Program-made: the position numbers and the translations under genes
In this document: in pieces, positions 1 to 9,852 of the stretch
Numbering within the stretch: the stretch's first letter is position 1
Layout: each line of letters begins with the position of its first letter
Origin: Mycobacterium sp. SMC-8
Lineage (GTDB): Bacteria; Actinomycetota; Actinomycetes; Mycobacteriales; Mycobacteriaceae
Direction: 5' to 3'
Length of the DNA: 64,000 nucleotides
NCBI RefSeq assembly: GCF_025263565.1
Contig: NZ_CP079868.1
Span: 1 to 64,000 of the forward strand
Notes under the pieces: generated by a model
Told to the model about the DNA's origin: nothing
Databases searched by the model: none
Seen by the model: only the letters and a program-made list of their open reading frames with translations

Positions 1-159
1 GGATGTCGAAGACACAGCGCCAGAGGCCCGCAGTACCCAATTCGAGTCAACATAGATCAGCATTCGACGACGCGACATATCACCAGCAGAACGCGCCAGC
101 GGCGAGCACGTGGAACGATCTGGTCGCGACGGATCTGTTCAGAGCCAACGTTCACGTCG

Positions 160-1176
160 ATGGCGCCGAAGCCGGACATTGTCGACGTCCTAATTGATGA
201 ATGCGAGGGTCACCGACTCCGCGACTTGGAGCTGCATACCCGCGCGTTCGTCGATGCGCTGATGACGAGCGCACGCGAAGCACTGCACGCCACCGAGCAG
301 ATTGTCTCGGAGCCCGTTGGGCCCACCCCAGATCGAGCACCTCCCGCTTTTCGGTACCAGAATCTGAATTTCTTGCGTTCGTTGAGTCGGGAGCATTGTC
401 GGGAGCTGCGACCTGATCAGATCCAATTGATCGAACAGTTCCAGCCCTACTACTGGGCTGATGCCATCAAACCAGCTCATCAACGATTCGGCGTAGTCGT
501 GACGCGCCTGTACGGCCTCGCGACGCCCGCACCACAACCGGAAGCCCGTCCCCTAGCGGCGTTTTGGGTTGAGTCCACGCTCCCCGCCTTGGAAATAGAT
601 CCACCGGCGATAGTCACTCAGTTGCAAACCTACCCCGATGGGGTGCTCGTCGATTCGCATCTGGTCACCACGTTCCGTGTGCCTCCGGGTACCTCACCGC
701 AGTGCACCCCCAATATCGCCATTGATGCCATCCTCAATACCGAGCCCTGGCCCGACAGCCCCGACGACAACATGAGTGTCCAATGCCGCGAACTCCTACG
801 AGCGATTCATGAGCTCATCGTGGCCTTCGAGCGTTCGGTGGGGCTCCGGGCACCGCTCAATGATAGCCACTTTCGGCTTATCCCAGCCGAAGACGATCCT
901 ATGTGGGCGCGAGTAGACACAAGCGATAACCCTGATGTCGAGGCAGGCCTTGCTCGATCCGACATTGGTCTCGCAACCTATCGTTCAGGGGACGACCTCA
1001 TCATGCTGGTTCAGCGACCCGACGACATCTGTGGACGAAGAATGGTCCCGATGGCCGGCGATCTCGATCCGGCCGCAAATCGTGGTGTAGCGGCCGAGGA
1101 TGCGAGTCGTGACTCAGCAGCCCAATGGAGCCTTCCGGATTTCGTCTTCAGGCCTGAAACAGTTCAACGTGGCTGA
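160..1176 (+). CDS. Hypothetical protein, 338 aa, first gene of a disrupted operon
   Basis: I do not recognise the family. The protein is soluble-looking, with no signal peptide or membrane segment and no clear catalytic motif. Its middle part has mixed charged and hydrophobic helices and its last ~60 residues are polar. The ATG at 160 is chosen because the frame is open from there with ordinary high-GC codon use; a GTG or other upstream start cannot be excluded. Its 3' end overlaps the next gene by about 77 bases in another frame, so one of the two termini may be misplaced by an indel. It precedes two genes later shredded by insertion sequences, and the three probably formed one operon. Confidence 0.6.
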   Translation: MAPKPDIVDVLIDECEGHRLRDLELHTRAFVDALMTSAREALHATEQIVSEPVGPTPDRAPPAFRYQNLNFLRSLSREHCRELRPDQIQLIEQFQPYYWADAIKPAHQRFGVVVTRLYGLATPAPQPEARPLAAFWVESTLPALEIDPPAIVTQLQTYPDGVLVDSHLVTTFRVPPGTSPQCTPNIAIDAILNTEPWPDSPDDNMSVQCRELLRAIHELIVAFERSVGLRAPLNDSHFRLIPAEDDPMWARVDTSDNPDVEAGLARSDIGLATYRSGDDLIMLVQRPDDICGRRMVPMAGDLDPAANRGVAAEDASRDSAAQWSLPDFVFRPETVQRG

Positions 1177-1984
1177 TGCTACAAGAGAAGTCGGCGACGG
1201 AACCGTCATCAGCGGTGCTCGCGGACTAGCCATTCAAGTGAGAGCGAGGACCAACGCGGCCACAACTGACGATCGTGAGCGCAAATGGATCGCCAAGAAG
1301 GCCAAGAGAGGAGCGCGGCAGACAAGCGGATCCGTCAGGACAGTTCAGCGCGGACCCATTGCGCATACAAACGCACGCGGTCGGTCAATCACCGTCGACG
1401 GTAATGCGATTCAGTGGGTCGGCGTGGTGATCATCGACCATGACACACCCCCAGACAACGTGTCCTTCTATTCAGAAACGGTGCCGATCCCCTACGTCGT
1501 CATCCTGAGGAGAGAATGGGAGTTTCTGTTCGATCAACTGCGTTCGACGACCGCCGTCGTGGACTACCTGCATCGCATCGCCGGGCATGTTGTAGCGCCT
1601 GGCAAGCACGCCACTCATTACTACGAGCTAGCACTTGCCGACGAACGGACGCCACCGGACTTCGAACGATCTGGCATCCCGGCCTGCCTCAACGACCCGG
1701 AGCTTCGCACCTCACGACCGACACTGCCACTTGAACCGGCAAGCGCAGCAGACGAATACGGGGTGCGAATGTATCGCCAGATCCTCGAAGACGTTGCGGA
1801 AAGCCGACGGGTCGGCGACGAACCAGACCGCTTGTTTGTACTGCACCTGCTCGACAAGCTTTACGTAGCCGAGCGCGCCGTTGTTGGCCGACTGCTGTTG
1901 ACCAGCATGAGCAAAGCACCCCGTGTCGACATCGGCACCACCCGTTGGGATTTTCGCCGCTATCTACTCGGCGAGGCCGGCCTT
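1100..1984 (+). pseudogene. N-terminal part of a ~402-aa hypothetical protein split by transposons
   Basis: This is codons 1-295 of an unrecognised protein. The frame is open to 1984, where the transposon end TGTTGG begins; the open frame then runs a short way into transposon DNA and stops at 2038. Joining 1984 to 7056, which removes T1, the IS1634-like element and one copy of each target duplication, restores one frame ending at 7379. The protein contains a motif rich in Trp and Phe around residues 140-150 (RREWEFLFDQLRST). It resembles proteins I have seen beside SEC-C proteins, but I cannot name a domain. It overlaps the upstream gene and is coupled to the SEC-C gene downstream by a GTGA overlap at 7376. 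The start at 1100 is uncertain. Confidence 0.7.
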
Positions 1985-2387
1985 TGTTGGCCGTCGCTCA
2001 GGATGCAGACGATGGCGTCACTGTGGATGCAGACGTGATTTCGGGGGTCGGTCTGCATTGTGACGGGGTAATCGTCGCGGCGACGCGGTGGTCGTCATGG
2101 TGACGACTGTCGGCAGGCATGGTGATGACGCCCCCGGCGGCAGCGCGGGGACGTCGGAGGGTCAGCCGGAGTGGCGCCAGAAGGCGGCCGCGGGTGTACA
2201 TCCCGATCAGGGTCCACGGCGGCTCACCGAGGGCGTAGCGGCGGCGGTCCCAGTAGGCCGCTGCCGACAACAGCGACGGCGCGTGGTGCAGCATGTTCCC
2301 TCGGTAGCGCAGCGCGGTGAACGTGTCGGGGGCCAGGGCGAGCAGCTGCTCGGTCCCGTCGCGTGCGAGACGGTCCAGGTGCTCTGG
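1854..2387. repeat. Left copy of a ~533-bp direct repeat flanking IS1634-like copy A
   Basis: The 534 bases match 5880-6411 almost completely, with a handful of substitutions and three small indels. The repeat holds 131 bases of the host gene plus about 400 bases of transposon T1. It abuts the IS terminal repeat exactly at 2388, and its partner abuts the other terminal repeat at 5879. That is the arrangement of a target-site duplication, not of a separate gene duplication. Long, variable duplications are a known property of the IS1634/IS1549 group. Confidence 0.85.
1985..2387 (-). mobile_element. Partial duplicate of mini-transposon T1
   Basis: This fragment is the left end of T1 plus the C-terminal coding part of its zinc-ribbon/HTH gene, present only because it lies inside the long target duplication. 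The frame here reads through to a stop at 1998 and keeps a GRLLAP motif also found in the related protein of T2. It therefore gives a better C-terminal reading than the complete copy at 6011-7050, where one extra base shifts the frame. Confidence 0.75.
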
Positions 2388-2407
2388 CCCGAGTTGGGTC
2401 ATTTGGC

Positions 2408-4088
2408 TTAGTGCCTTGAATTCTCGGCGTTCAGTGCGTTGAGGATTGCGTTGACTTCTGGTGTTTAGGGCTGGCGGGTAGGTGGCGATGACGCCGTTGA
2501 GGTCGATGGTGGCTGATCGCAGGGGTTTGAGGGTGCGTAGGAATCGGCGCAGTGACGAAGCCGGTGCGGGTCTGGGCTTCGCGGCTGACGGCCAGGGCGG
2601 TGAACACGATGGTCAGGTGGGCTTCGATGGCGTCGCGGGTGCGGGCGAACATGGGCCGGGCAGCGAGGTCGGATTTGGACATCCGGAAGGACACCTCGAC
2701 GTGCCAGAGGTCGTGGTAGCTGGCGACCACTTCGGTCGCGGGCATCAGTACGGCGTCGATGTTGGTGACGTAGCCCTTGAGCCCGACCAAACGGCAGGCG
2801 CGCTGCAACGACGCCTCGTCAAATTCTTGGGAACCGTTGCAGTTCTTGATGAACCGCGGTACCCGCGCGGCTTTCTCGCCGGCGACGACCGCGCGGGCCT
2901 TGCTCTCCTGCAGGTTGAGCGTCTTGGTGTCGCGCACCGCGCATTTGGTCGAGTACGCCCACCACGCCCGCCAGGACTTGGTGTGGGTCGCCGAATCCCA
3001 GACGGGCTCGGCTTTGCGCTTGGGGTCGCTGGTCTTGGTCGCGGTGCCGCGTCGATCGCGTGGGGTGATGGTGTCGATGATCTGGCCATCGGTGAAGAAG
3101 TCGCCGTGCCGTGGAAGTGCGAGGCCAGATCGTTGGGCGCTTTGGTAACCCTCGATCCGACGATGAACCGCAACCCTGCCTCATCAAGTTCGCGCAGATT
3201 GCCGCTGGCCAGCATGCCCGCATCAGCGACGACGACAATGTCGGTGATCTCGTGGCAGGCTTGGAATGCCTTCACGATCGGCACGATCGTCAGAGTTTCG
3301 GCCTTGTTTCCTTCGAAACAGCCGATTTCCAAGGGAAATTCGCACCGATCGACCAGCAACCCGACCACGATCTGCGGGTCCACTCGGCGTTCAGCGGAGT
3401 ACCCCACGCGGCGTAGGTCGTCTTCCTTGTCGGCCTCGAAATACAGGGTCGTGACGTCGTAAAAGCACCAGGCTGACATCACCGGCGGTGCGGGAAAAGT
3501 GGGCGAAACACGCTGCAGGCGATCTGGTCAGCGGTAACGCAACCACCGCGGGCACGGCTATGCAGGGTGCGCTTGCGGGTCGACAGTGACGCTGAGGTGG
3601 CCGTCCCCAGCCTTCGGCGAGGACCCGATCGGCGTCGAGACAGGCTGGTCGGCTCGACCACCCGGGCGATGACCAGGTCACGGAAGACCTCATCGCCGAC
3701 CGCGCCGTCGAACCCCCGGCTGGCATACACCTGCGCCAGGGCGTCCTACAGCAGCCCGCTGCAGCTCTTGAGCACCCGCGGCCGCAATCACCACCAATCC
3801 CCGTACTGGCGGATTCTCCAGCATCCTCGGTGAACAGCATGCCAGCTGGCGGTGGAACCATATGGGCCTCGGGAACGGCTTTCGGCGTGATCCCCAGATC
3901 CAACTCGCCTTGGGTGTCATCGGCCAAGGGCAGCCGGCGGGCCTCCTCGAGCAGCAGACCCAGCTCGGCGTCATCACGCGCAGAAGCCCACATGGCGCAC
4001 GATCCGGCGGCGGCCATCGACGGACTTCGGCGATCTGGACCGCGGTCGCGCCCGAGGCCGTGCGCAACGAGCGCCGAATCCACACCAT
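2408..4088 (-). pseudogene. IS1634-like transposase, copy A, frameshifted
   Basis: This is a DDE transposase homologous end to end with the intact 548-aa protein at 18851-20497. Relative to that copy it carries many small indels, mostly one- to three-base insertions, with clusters near 3110, 3490-3620 and 3770-3960, so no frame spans the gene. The fragments around 2745-3482 preserve the segments DVTTLYFE and VVADAGMLASGN, which hold the first two acidic catalytic residues. It is either a decayed copy or a poorly sequenced one; the density of insertions is unusual next to otherwise almost identical DNA. Confidence 0.85.
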
Positions 4089-4138
4089 CCAGGCAGCCTA
4101 CTGACCTGCAACATTAGTGCCTAGCACGGGCACTAAGC

Positions 4139-5807
4139 TCTCGGGATACACCGATCGGCGGTTGGTGTGGGGTTGAATCCTGGTTGTGAGGCTTTGAGCT
4201 GATGTATAGGTCCCAGTGGGCGTGGCTGATCGCCCGATCTCGGTATCGGGTTGTTCCTGTTGGTGTTTCGCGTCGAAGGCCGGTAGGGAGTGGTCTGATT
4301 AGGCCGTGAGCGGCTGATATCGGCCGAAGAGGTTGCCGAACAGCAAGTTCCATGCGTGTTCCCAGGGCCAGTTGCGCGGCAGGTGCAACGTCAGCCGTCG
4401 TGCCGAGGAGGCGATGCGTGCGGGCACGGTGATCAGCGTGCGGCGGATGGTGGCGGTGCGGGCCTTGGCCAGCGTGGGGCCGGTGAGGGTGGCCGCGGCG
4501 CGGTGAGGTTGAACGCGATGACCGCCAGCACCAACCATGCACTATTGGCCGAGAACCGGCCTGACGGTAGATGGGCCAGCGCGGAGGCTTTCAGGTCGGC
4601 GTGGACCTGTTCGATGATCGCGTGGCCGCGGTGAGTCTTGTCGGCGGTGACGGTGTCCAGATCGGTGGTCGTAAAGAAGGCGTGAAACCGCCAGGTGTCG
4701 AACAGGGTGGCCTGTCCATCGCTGGTGGGGTTCAGGTCGGGGATGTGGCGTACCACCAAGCGGCCCGGGACCTGCTGGTGGGTTTTCTTGGAGCTGAACG
4801 CGGTGAATCCGATCTCGGCGACCTCGGCCCGGGAGATCCATTGGCCGGTGTTTTCGTCGTAGACGGCGTCGGTGTACTCGATCGAGGTCCACGCATCATC
4901 GTTGATGGCCGCGATCGCAGCCTTGACTTTCGAGTCCAGGGCACGGTGATCGACACCTCGGCGCCACCGCGCAGCGCCGCGCCCACGCTGCGGTGACCGT
5001 AGAACGCCGAATCGGCGCGGACCAGCGGCTTGCTGGTGGCCTCGGGTGAGCGCAGCCGTGTCACAGTGGACAGGGTGTCGCTGATCATGCGGGCAGCTCC
5101 GCGTGGGGAGCCACACGAGCCTTTGCGCAGGCGTTGGGCGGCGATCACCGGAGCACACTGACCGGTGGTGACCGTGGCCAGCAGGGCGTTGAGACCCCGG
5201 ACTCCGGAGTAGCCGTAACCGGATCCTTGCTTGCTGTAGCCGTGGACTTCGATGATGGTGTCGTCGAGATCGACCAGCACGGGGCCGTCGATGCCGGCCA
5301 GCACCGGGGTGCGTTCGTGCAGGCTCGCCAGCACCCGCGCCGCGATGGCGTCGAGTTGGCGGACGTGGCCGAAGCTGAATTCCCGCAGGAACGAGCCCAG
5401 CGTCGAGGGTGCATACGGACGGTCGAACACCGTGCGCATCGCGCCGTGGCGCAGCAGGCGCATATCGTCGATGCTGTCCGCGCCAGCGACCATCCCCGCG
5501 ACCAGCGCGCTCACCTTCGCCCCCGCGTTGGAGCCCTTGTCCGTGGGCACCGTGAGGTGCTCATCAGCCAACGCGGCCAGACCGCATTCTTGCGCCAACG
5601 CGGTGATCGGGACCAGTCCGGCGCACGACACCAGGTTCGGATCATCGAAGCGGGCCGCCGCGACGGGCCGAGTGTGAGATAGTTGCATCTACGAGATGCC
5701 CTTCGTAGTGGCTGAATTGGATCCTGAACAAATCTCATTCTCCCACCACGACAGGGCATTTCGCTGTTTCAACCCACCCAGGCCGCCACCTAATCGGTGT
5801 ATCCAGG
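4139..5807 (-). mobile_element. IS1380-family element, copy A, nested in IS1634-like copy A
   Basis: The ends read GGGATACACCGAT on the left and, complementary, GGATACACCGAT on the right. The flanks carry the direct repeat CTAAGC at 4133-4138 and 5808-5813. Comparing with the uninterrupted copy at 20521-20609 shows exactly this stretch to be extra DNA. A second copy in inverse orientation starts at 62951. Confidence 0.87.
4299..5688 (-). pseudogene. IS1380-family transposase, frameshifted
   Basis: This is a DDE transposase of about 460 residues. The N-terminal part (5688 to about 4950) contains VLVDLDDTIIEVHGYSKQG, with the first catalytic Asp region, and LVRADSAFYG, with the second. Near 4948 a CCC run replaces the CCCC of the second copy (63817 region) and shifts the frame. 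A second shift near 4505 separates the C-terminal segment NLLFGNLFGRYQPL. Both look like one-base losses in C runs, so the gene may be intact in the organism. The start at 5688 matches the ATG at 63070 in the other copy. Confidence 0.87.
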
Positions 5808-5879
5808 CTAAGCGGAGACATCACCCCAGCTCAAGACACCGCCACCCCTACAAAACTGACCAAAGTGACCCAACTCAGG

Positions 5880-6411
5880 ACAAGCTTTACGTAGCCGAGC
5901 GCGCCGTTGTTGGCCGACTGCTGTTGACCAACATGAGCAAAGCACCCCGGGTCGACATCGGCACCACCCGTTGGGATTTTCGACGCTATCTACTCGGCGA
6001 GACCGACCTTTGTTGGCCGTCGCTCAGGATGCAGACGATGGCGTCACTGTGGATGCAGACGATTTCGGGGGTCGGTCTGCATTGTGACGGGGTAATCGTC
6101 GCGGCGACGCGGTGGTCGTCATGGTGACGACTGTCGGCAGGCATGGTGATGATGCCCCCGGCGGCAGCGCGGGGACGTCGGAGGGTCAGCCGGGTGGCGC
6201 CAGAAGGCGGCCGCGGGTGGTACATCCCGATCAGGGTCCACGGCGGCTCACCGAGGGCGTAGCGGCGGCGGTCCCAGTAGGCCGCTGCCGACAACAGCGA
6301 CAGCGCGTGGTGCAACATGTTCCCTCGGTAGCGCAGCGCGGTGAACGTGTCGGGGTCCAGGGCGAGCAGCTGCTCGGTCCCGTCGCGTGCGAGACGGTCC
6401 AGGTGCTCTGG
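5880..6411. repeat. Right copy of the ~533-bp target duplication
   Basis: This repeats 1854-2387 and begins directly after the IS terminal repeat at 5879. Its first 131 bases (5880-6010) are a duplicated piece of the split host gene; the rest is the left part of T1. Differences from the left copy include GT lost near 6060, one extra G near 6219 and several substitutions. Confidence 0.85.
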
Positions 6412-7050
6412 CGGTAGTCGGCGAAGCCAGCGGCGCACGGTGGACACCGGCCGCCCCATGGTCGCCGCGATACGCCGGTGTCCGAGTCCATTTGCTTTGT
6501 GCAGCAATGCTGTTCCAATCACTGCGGTGGTGTCGGCATGGCGTGGCTGCAGAGCGGCGGGCATCACGATATGCGTTGACGAGCAGGACCGGCATCGCGT
6601 GCGGCGGGGCGCACCGTGATCGTGGTCCCGTCGTGATCGCGCACGGAGCGCCGCCTGCCGTAGCCCCAAGAAGTCAGCTGGCCGTCGCGGCACCGCGGGC
6701 AGCGGAGTTCGCCGGCGGCGAGCAGTTTCTCGGCCAGTTCGCCGGTGCGCGCGACGATCACCGCAGAGCCAGTCCATGATCCACCAGCCTTACCTATCAC
6801 CCGGGAACCGGGATAGGGTCAGTTCGTGTTGGGCGACCGCAGAATCGACGCGTCCGCCGTCACCGATTGTGACGATCTCGGGATTCGGCATCGCGCCGGA
6901 GCCGAAATGGACTCTGCGCGAGCAGACCAGCGCGGGGTCCGTTCGTGGGCACGCTGATGATGCAGACGACCGCCGTCCCCGACCCGGGATTTCGACAACT
7001 TCAATGACGATCACCCCCGCCGTGGTCGTCACACAGAGGGACGGTCAACA
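6011..7050 (-). mobile_element. Mini-transposon T1 (TGTTG...CAACA ends), 1,040 bp
   Basis: The left end TGTTGGCCGTCGCTC and the complement of the right end, TGTTGACCGTCCCTC, are inverted repeats. The element is flanked by the 5-bp repeat ACCTT (6006-6010 and 7051-7055). Subterminal copies of GATGCAGACGA occur twice at the left and once at the right, as expected for transposase binding sites. The ends match those of T2 (55473-58845), but T1 carries only the zinc-ribbon/HTH gene and lacks the transposase and ATPase genes. It is therefore presumably mobilised in trans by a T2-type element. Confidence 0.82.
6024..6800 (-). pseudogene. DUF6431-like zinc-ribbon/HTH protein of T1, frameshifted
   Basis: The N-terminal zinc ribbon reads CPRCRDGQLTSWGYGRR and is followed, after a one-base shift near 6610, by RCRSCSSTHIVMP. 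Together these give two Cys-x2-Cys pairs. A helix-turn-helix region follows (GLGHRRIAATMGRPVSTVRRWLRR). A second shift near 6219 separates the tail, which is in frame in the duplicated fragment at 1998-2387. The same architecture occurs in T2 at 58028-58648. I infer a transposon-encoded DNA-binding accessory or target-recognition factor. The GTG start at 6800 is tentative. Confidence 0.7.
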
Positions 7051-7379
7051 ACCTTCATCTGGCATACGCAGTCTGCAATCACTTCACCGACCGGCATAGG
7101 TACGCGTTCAAACTATGGGGCATGCTGCGCCACCACGAATGGATCACGCACCTAGAACCCGACCGACGAAGCGATGCGACAACGGTCGCAGTGATGCTGA
7201 CTCCACGCCATGACAAGGTACGACCTTGGGATACAACCCTATTCGCGCACTTCGGCGAAAGACCGTTGGACGACTACGAGCTGGAGTCGATGCGCAGGTT
7301 ATGGAACAACCCCAGAATTTTGCGCCTGACGTTGAGGTTGAGGCAGACGGTGGGTCAAATGACCAATAAGAAAGGGTGA
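7051..7379 (+). pseudogene. C-terminal part of the split ~402-aa hypothetical protein
   Basis: The segment after T1 continues the frame of 1100-1984 once one copy of the ACCTT duplication is removed. The join gives GETDL followed by HLAYAVCNHF, and the frame runs 107 codons to TGA at 7377-7379. It contains WGMLRHHEWITHLE and ends in a basic tail. Read alone it could be taken for an 85-aa protein starting at 7122, but no ribosome-binding site or independent start is evident. The stop overlaps the GTG of the SEC-C gene, which indicates translational coupling before disruption. Confidence 0.75.
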
Positions 7380-8609
7380 CAATCGTGGATCCGCTGGCGC
7401 CGCTGGGTCGCAATGAGATGTGCTGGTGTGGATCGGGTGTGAAATACAAGCGCTGTCATGGCAATCACCGCCCCGGCTCGCAGCCGGGCGCACCGCTGCC
7501 GCCCGACTTGGAGGGCAGCGTTTTCTTGAGCCCGACCGTGAATATGGCCGGCGATGCGATCACTGTCCCGGAGGGCGGAGCCCCTTCAGGATCGTCGAGA
7601 CTGAGCTGGCTGCCAGAGCTGTCAAATACACAAATTGGGACTCGCACCTCATTGAGGTTGCCGCATCTGCTGGTCAAGTGTTGTCTCCCCCCGATCTCGG
7701 GCGACTTCGAATCGAAGTCCTAAGCAGACTGACATCACTCAGTACCGATGATTCGGAGCTGAGCGACGAGGTCAAGCATGGGATTCTCCTTCTGGCAGCG
7801 CAATCAATCCGGACGGTAAGCGCTCTCGCTCAGAAAGCTCCGAAACCGTCGATGCTCTGGAATCAAGAGCTCGATCCAGCGAAGTTCCTCGGCCGCACCC
7901 TGCTCTTGGCAGACCACGTGGTGATGCCAGATCGCGTCTTCGAGGTGCTTTTGGGAGGTCCACAAAACAGATCCCTAAGGAGGGCAGCAGAAAACGAGCT
8001 GAAACTGAGCAAACTCCTCAGTGCAGGACTGGTGATCCCGGTGCCTATCGGACCAGCGATTGCTCTGAGCGGTGCGGCATCTATCAAGCTCACCAACCAC
8101 GACTTAGAAGATGCCGCGCTCGTCTCCTGGGTTAGGGACCAGCTCATTCTCGAAGGCCCGACTGCACGAGAAGCCCTATTTGTGCGAGCTAAAGACGATC
8201 TGTCGATGTACGCCGACAAGTTTTGGCTCTACAGCCATATCGACCCTGACTCCCTGAGCGCGGGCGACGGGCGATTCACATCCCGCATGCTCCAATCCTA
8301 TGACCCAGCACACGATTACAACCCGTGGATCAAGCAGGTGTCAGACTCCGCAATCAGCTTCTACGTGCAGCGAACGGCCAAGCGACTCGTCACGGCAGAC
8401 GTCTACGGCTCCGACTACGTGTCAGCGTCGATGTTCGAAGCACGGCTCCTCGACCGTCGAGGGCGCAGTAGCGGCAACACAGCTGCTCAGGCCGCAATGT
8501 GGGCCGACATCCCCCACCTCCCGAATCTTTCCGCCCCGACCTCGTCAAAATAATTCAGAACGAGCAAGCCGTTGACGACCTGCGGCGACTCTTAAGAGCC
8601 TCGCTAGTT
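7376..8609 (+). pseudogene. SEC-C motif protein, N-terminal ~410 codons, frameshifted and IS-interrupted
   Basis: Residues 10-30 hold a SEC-C zinc motif (GRNEMCWCGSGVKYKRCHG), a short metal-binding module first seen at the SecA C-terminus and common in accessory proteins. One shift near 7590 moves the frame to the ORF read from 7420. A second near 8510 moves it to a frame reading PPESFRPDLVKIIQNEQAVD. That frame enters IS21 A after codon GTT at 8607-8609. Continuing at 16085 and then at 20645 restores an open frame to 20872. The reconstructed product is about 515 residues. The middle region has no motif I can name. The GTG start overlaps the upstream stop. Confidence 0.75.
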
Positions 8610-8674
8610 ACAGTGTCAACGGCGGCCGAAAATTGACCCCTTTTTCGTCGGTTGAAAATTGACCCCCTTGGTGT

Positions 8675-9017
8675 TCATTCTTCGGTTGTCGATCCCGGGA
8701 CTCTCCCGAGGTCGCGGTCTTTGATGCGGTAGGAGTCGCCCTTGAGGGCGATGACTTCGGCGTGGTGGACCAGGCGGTCGATCATGGCTGCAGCAACGAC
8801 GTCGTCGCCGAAGACTTCGCCCCAGCGGCCGAAGGGTTTGTTGGAGGTGACGATCAGGGAGGCATCGTTCGTAGCGGCTGGAGACCAGCTGGAAGAACAG
8901 GTTGGCCGCTTCGGGTTCGAACGGGATGTAGCCGACCTCATCGATAACGAGCAGCGGGTAGCGCCCGAGCCGGACGAGTTCTTGTTGCAGCCGCCCGGCG
9001 TGATGAGCCTCCGCCAG
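8675..9017 (-). pseudogene. istB: istB of IS21 A, 3' part
   Basis: This is the C-terminal half of the IS21 helper ATPase. It contains LLVIDEVGYIPFEPEAANLF (Walker B region) and, after a one-base shift near 8866, IVTSNKPFGRWGEVFGDD. The N-terminal half lies at 14286-14754; the gene is cut by IS21 B. Joining the halves across one CCAG duplication gives VARLAEAHHAG without a break. Confidence 0.88.
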
Positions 9018-9079
9018 TGACGGCGCTCATCGAAAGTCCCCAGGTGTGCTCGTTGAAATTCCCCACCTGTGAGCAGCGG

Positions 9080-9513
9080 TCAGTGTAGTGGTTGGCGGGT
9101 GCCGGTGGTGGTTCGGCGGATGGTTTCGGCGGCGTCGTGGTGGTCTCGGAGTCGGTAGGACTGGCCGTCGAGGTTGATGACCACGGAGCGGTGGAGCAGG
9201 CGGTCGAGCATGGCGGCGGCCACGGTGGTGTCGCCGAGGATGTCGCCCCAGGCGCCGACGCCTCGGTTGGTGGTGATGACGATGCTGGTCTTCAAATATC
9301 GTTGGGAGACAACCTGAAACAGTGCTGAGGCGGCCTCCGCCGGTAGTGGCAGATACCCGAGCTCGTCGATGACCAGCAGGGTGGGGCCGGCGTAGAACCG
9401 CATGGTGGTGGCCCATCGGCCTTCGATGGCGGCGCGGTGGCACCGAGCGGCCAGGTCGGCGGCGGTGGTGAAGTAGGTCCGGTAGCCAGCATGTGCTGCA
9501 GCGCGTGCCAATC
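9080..9513 (-). pseudogene. istB: istB of IS21 B, 3' part
   Basis: The C-terminal half of the IstB AAA+ ATPase contains LLVIDELGYLPLPAEAASAL and IVITTNRGVGAWGDILGD. The 5' half is at 12371-12791. Excising the IS3 element and one ATC duplication joins GKTHLSVGL to ARAAAHAGYR in frame, so the gene was intact before the IS3 arrived. The minus-strand stop is at 9080. Confidence 0.9.
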
Positions 9514-9552
9514 TGACCCGTCCCGGCGAGTCCGGAGACTGCATTCGTTGAT

Positions 9553-9852
9553 TCATCCCGCCTTCGGTGGGATGCGTCTGTGATCGTAGTGGAGCTTCTC
9601 GACGGCCTCGGGGGTGAAGTCGTCGAGGTACTCGTGCGGGCGTTCGGTGTTGAACCACATCACCCACTCGGCGGTCGCCAACTCGACCTGGTTGACGTCA
9701 CGCCAGGGGCCTTGGCGCCGGATGACCTCGTTCTTGAAGGACCCGACGGTGGTCTCGGCCAAGGCGTTGTCCAGCGCGTCGCCGACCGAGCCGACCGAGG
9801 GATCGACGCCTTCGTCGATGAGCCGCTGGGTGAAGGCCACCGAGGTGTACTG
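9553..9852 (-). pseudogene. IS3 orfB, C-terminal part
   Basis: The last 100 codons of the IS3 transposase catalytic domain contain DALDNALAETTVGSFKNEVI, with the final catalytic Glu, and the closing motif WFNTERPHEYLDDFTPEAVE. They are separated from the rest of orfB (11331-11999) by the IS30. This segment is also read in frame as the C-terminus of the IS30 transposase frame. Confidence 0.88.

Larger units (their letters stand above)
2388..5879 (-). mobile_element. IS1634/IS1549-like element, copy A, interrupted by an IS1380
   Basis: Terminal inverted repeats read CCCGAGTTGGGTCA at 2388 and, on the other strand, CCTGAGTTGGGTCA at 5879. The same element without an insert lies at 18831-20609. 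Copy A carries an IS1380-family element at 4139-5807 and is bounded by the ~533-bp direct repeat. Without the nested IS it would be about 1.8 kb. It inserted into T1, but because the duplication covers T1's left end, a complete T1 survives to the right. Confidence 0.88.

Noticed and set aside
3..197. A 64-aa plus-strand frame at the window start
   Set aside because: No ribosome-binding site or recognisable motif, and it overlaps the better-supported start at 160; codon use is not clearly gene-like.
2482..3462. Long plus-strand frames opposite the IS1634 transposases (also 19058-19858)
   Set aside because: They are Gly/Arg-rich antisense shadows of the transposase genes, a usual effect of high GC content.
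7122..7379. A separate 85-aa protein gene
   Set aside because: It rejoins the split ~402-aa gene in frame across T1's 5-bp duplication, and no independent ribosome-binding site is visible.
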